From Lachnospiraceae bacterium (GTDB taxonomy: Bacteria > Bacillota > Clostridia > Lachnospirales > Lachnospiraceae): a DNA stretch of 64,000 nucleotides. The notes under the pieces were generated by a model that had not been told where the DNA came from, did no database searches, and saw only the letters and a program-made list of their open reading frames with translations. A program made the position numbers and the translations under genes. Numbering within the stretch: position 1 is the first letter of the stretch; every line of letters starts with the position of its first letter. The stretch spans positions 62,001 through 126,000 of the forward strand of contig JAFUZJ010000050.1 of NCBI GenBank assembly GCA_017476665.1. The letters are read 5' to 3'. This document shows positions 62,810-64,000 of the stretch, piece by piece.

Positions 62810-62852
62810 GCGACAGATTGATTACAGTTTTGTGACAGATATGTGACAGGGC
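62810..62852. promoter_or_regulatory. Four-fold 11-bp direct repeat resembling a Pho box
   Basis: ACAG begins at 62813, 62824, 62835 and 62846, exactly 11 bases apart each time, in contexts such as TGTGACAG. On the minus strand the units read CTGTCAC, CTGTCAC, CTGTAAT and CTGTCGC, near the PhoB consensus CTGTCAT. It lies 151 bases before the lipoprotein start. The rest of the gap is very AT-rich with no other feature I can support. Confidence 0.5.
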
Positions 62853-63002
62853 TGTGGCGATTTTATGTTATATATTAACAAATTGTGTAATATTAACATA
62901 AATGTTATTTTTATGCAAATATGATGCAGATTTGAAATAAGTTTGATGCAGAAATCAGCTACAATTACCTCACAAAATACAAAAATAGGAGGAAGGAAGA
63001 CA

Positions 63003-63761
63003 ATGAGAGAAAGGATTTTCATAATACTTGTAATTGCGATGATATTTGTTTGTGGGTGCAATGTGGATAAGAAAACTGTTAAAGATGAAGAGAAGTCCGT
63101 ATTAGATTATGGCATTGGAGAGGAAGAACAATTAAAAGACCCTATAGATGCTGAACAGCAAACGCAAACATGGCAGAGTGCTTATCTGGAAATCTTATAT
63201 CATCTACAGGACTATCTTGCGCCGCTATATTATCCGGATGGTGCCAATACCAGAAGAAATATTGATCCTCTGGATATTCCAATCTATTTGGGACTCCATG
63301 ATTTTGATGAGGATGGAACTTTGGAACTGATTATCGGCGATATCGTCACCATGGCAGTATTTACCTACAAAGACAATCAGGTGGAAAAAATTGCGGATTT
63401 GTATTATCCGGACAGCATGTGGTGTATTAATGGGGTATTTTTTAAAGATCACAGTATCAGTTTGGCTTGTAATGGCGCAGGAGGAAGTGATTTTGTAAAT
63501 TTTGGGTATTTGGATGGCAAATATGCGCTGGGACTTTATAGTCAGCTGAATATGCCTTCTGTAGTCACTATCAATGGAGAAGAAAGCTCACTGGAGGAAA
63601 TGAATAGGATCTATACATTGAATTATGAGCAGCGGAGCGAAGAGGAATGGAGAACAAGACTTCGGCTGGTAAAAGAAAATGAGAACTGGATATTAAAGTA
63701 TCCATCCGGAGAAGAGGTCGTTTTGGATAGCAATTTTGATTTTGATGCAATTTTGTGGTAA
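63003..63761 (+). CDS. Putative lipoprotein of unknown function
   Basis: The 252-residue product has a signal peptide and lipobox VCGC (Cys at about residue 19), so it should be anchored on the outer membrane face. A segment with FDEDGTLELIIGDI resembles an FG-GAP or VCBS-like beta unit, found in some calcium-binding surface proteins, but the match is short. AGGAGGAAGG precedes the ATG. An ORF open from 62943 is not preferred. The gene ends nine bases before the MITE-like element. Confidence 0.72.
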   Translation: MRERIFIILVIAMIFVCGCNVDKKTVKDEEKSVLDYGIGEEEQLKDPIDAEQQTQTWQSAYLEILYHLQDYLAPLYYPDGANTRRNIDPLDIPIYLGLHDFDEDGTLELIIGDIVTMAVFTYKDNQVEKIADLYYPDSMWCINGVFFKDHSISLACNGAGGSDFVNFGYLDGKYALGLYSQLNMPSVVTINGEESSLEEMNRIYTLNYEQRSEEEWRTRLRLVKENENWILKYPSGEEVVLDSNFDFDAILW

Positions 63762-63770
63762 AACAAAAAA

Positions 63771-64000
63771 GTTTACATACATAGGTAATTGCGAAACTCC
63801 TTTTTATCGATACCGAATTGTGCATGTTGTATACTTCGTAAGTAGGGCGTTTGAGGACGTCGGTACTTAGATGCAGTATTTTCGCATCTTAGTACCGTTA
63901 CATCCGAAATCGAGCGGGAGCGTCCCTACGATGAAGTATACAATTTGCACAATGACGCATAGGCAAAACCTGAGTTTCGCAAACGCCTAAGTTTACATAC
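63771..64000. mobile_element. MITE-like element with direct repeats at both ends
   Basis: GTTTACATAC occurs at 63771-63780 and at 63991-64000 and looks like a target-site duplication around a 210-bp element. The inner ends form an imperfect terminal inverted repeat (ATTGCGAAACTC and GAGTTTCGCAAA). Further inside, GTATACTTCG pairs with GAAGTATAC and GGTACTTAGATGC with GCATCTTAGTACC, so nearly the whole element can fold into one long hairpin. No transposase ORF is present. The right repeat coincides with the window edge and may continue. Confidence 0.7.

Overview
The window looks like a chromosomal piece of an anaerobic, low-to-mid GC Firmicute of the Lachnospiraceae type. The evidence is strong AGGAGG-type ribosome binding sites, sigma-A style promoters (TTGACA-N17-TATAAT), a class III (oxygen-sensitive) ribonucleotide reductase, single-chain PurL, type-2 PyrF, and many small membrane proteins of a style common in that family. 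No rRNA, CRISPR array, integrase or prophage gene was seen. The only RNA gene recognised with confidence is a tRNA-Trp.

Layout. 1-4.3 kb: a cysteine-cluster protein, then three adjacent genes for making, sensing and degrading cyclic-di-GMP (GGDEF, PilZ, HD-GYP). 4.3-9.7 kb: holA (minus strand), mscL with a zinc ribbon, a TPR lipoprotein, and nrdD fused to a glutaredoxin-like domain. 9.7-14.6 kb: pyrF, a glycosyltransferase and a GH13 glucosidase, then degV on the minus strand. 14.9-18.2 kb: a LytS-like kinase, a response regulator with a SARP-like DNA-binding domain and two unknown genes, preceded by a tandem 11-bp repeat at the promoter. 18.5-21.4 kb: an ECF sigma factor, a likely anti-sigma factor, two membrane proteins and a C39-type peptidase. 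21.5-24.9 kb: pyrE, small membrane proteins and a long M29-type aminopeptidase. 25.1-28.6 kb: the purE-purM-purN-purD operon. 28.7-34.9 kb: an SH3/transmembrane protein, clpC, a small conserved protein and radA. 34.9-40.1 kb: a truncated SUKH-like protein, a phosphodiester-glycosidase-like protein, an overlapping convergent pair of membrane protein genes, an OFA transporter, tRNA-Trp and a tyrosine phosphatase. 40.2-45.1 kb (minus): a large hybrid sensor kinase followed by a degenerate GGDEF-EAL protein. 45.3-52.2 kb: small conserved genes around a repeat element, a TetR regulator, purL and a YuxH-type EAL-HDOD protein. 52.3-58.2 kb: carA-carB, superoxide dismutase, queH. 58.3-64 kb: a CmpX-like channel, a second ECF sigma/anti-sigma pair, a BlaR1/BlaI-like pair, a lipoprotein and, at the right edge, a 210-bp MITE-like element.

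How the genes fit together. Nucleotide synthesis is spread over at least five transcription units (nrdD-pyrF, pyrE, purEMND, purL, carAB). A second theme is signal transduction: five proteins linked to cyclic-di-GMP, two histidine kinases, two ECF sigma factors, and a BlaR1/BlaI-type sensor-repressor pair. Three separate direct-repeat arrays with an exact 11-bp period lie in intergenic DNA (14884-14905, 18223-18266, 62810-62852). That spacing fits side-by-side binding of response-regulator-type winged-helix domains. These arrays, the nrdD-glutaredoxin fusion and the right-edge mobile element are the most interesting observations. I did not find a clear, wholly new defence or biosynthetic system.
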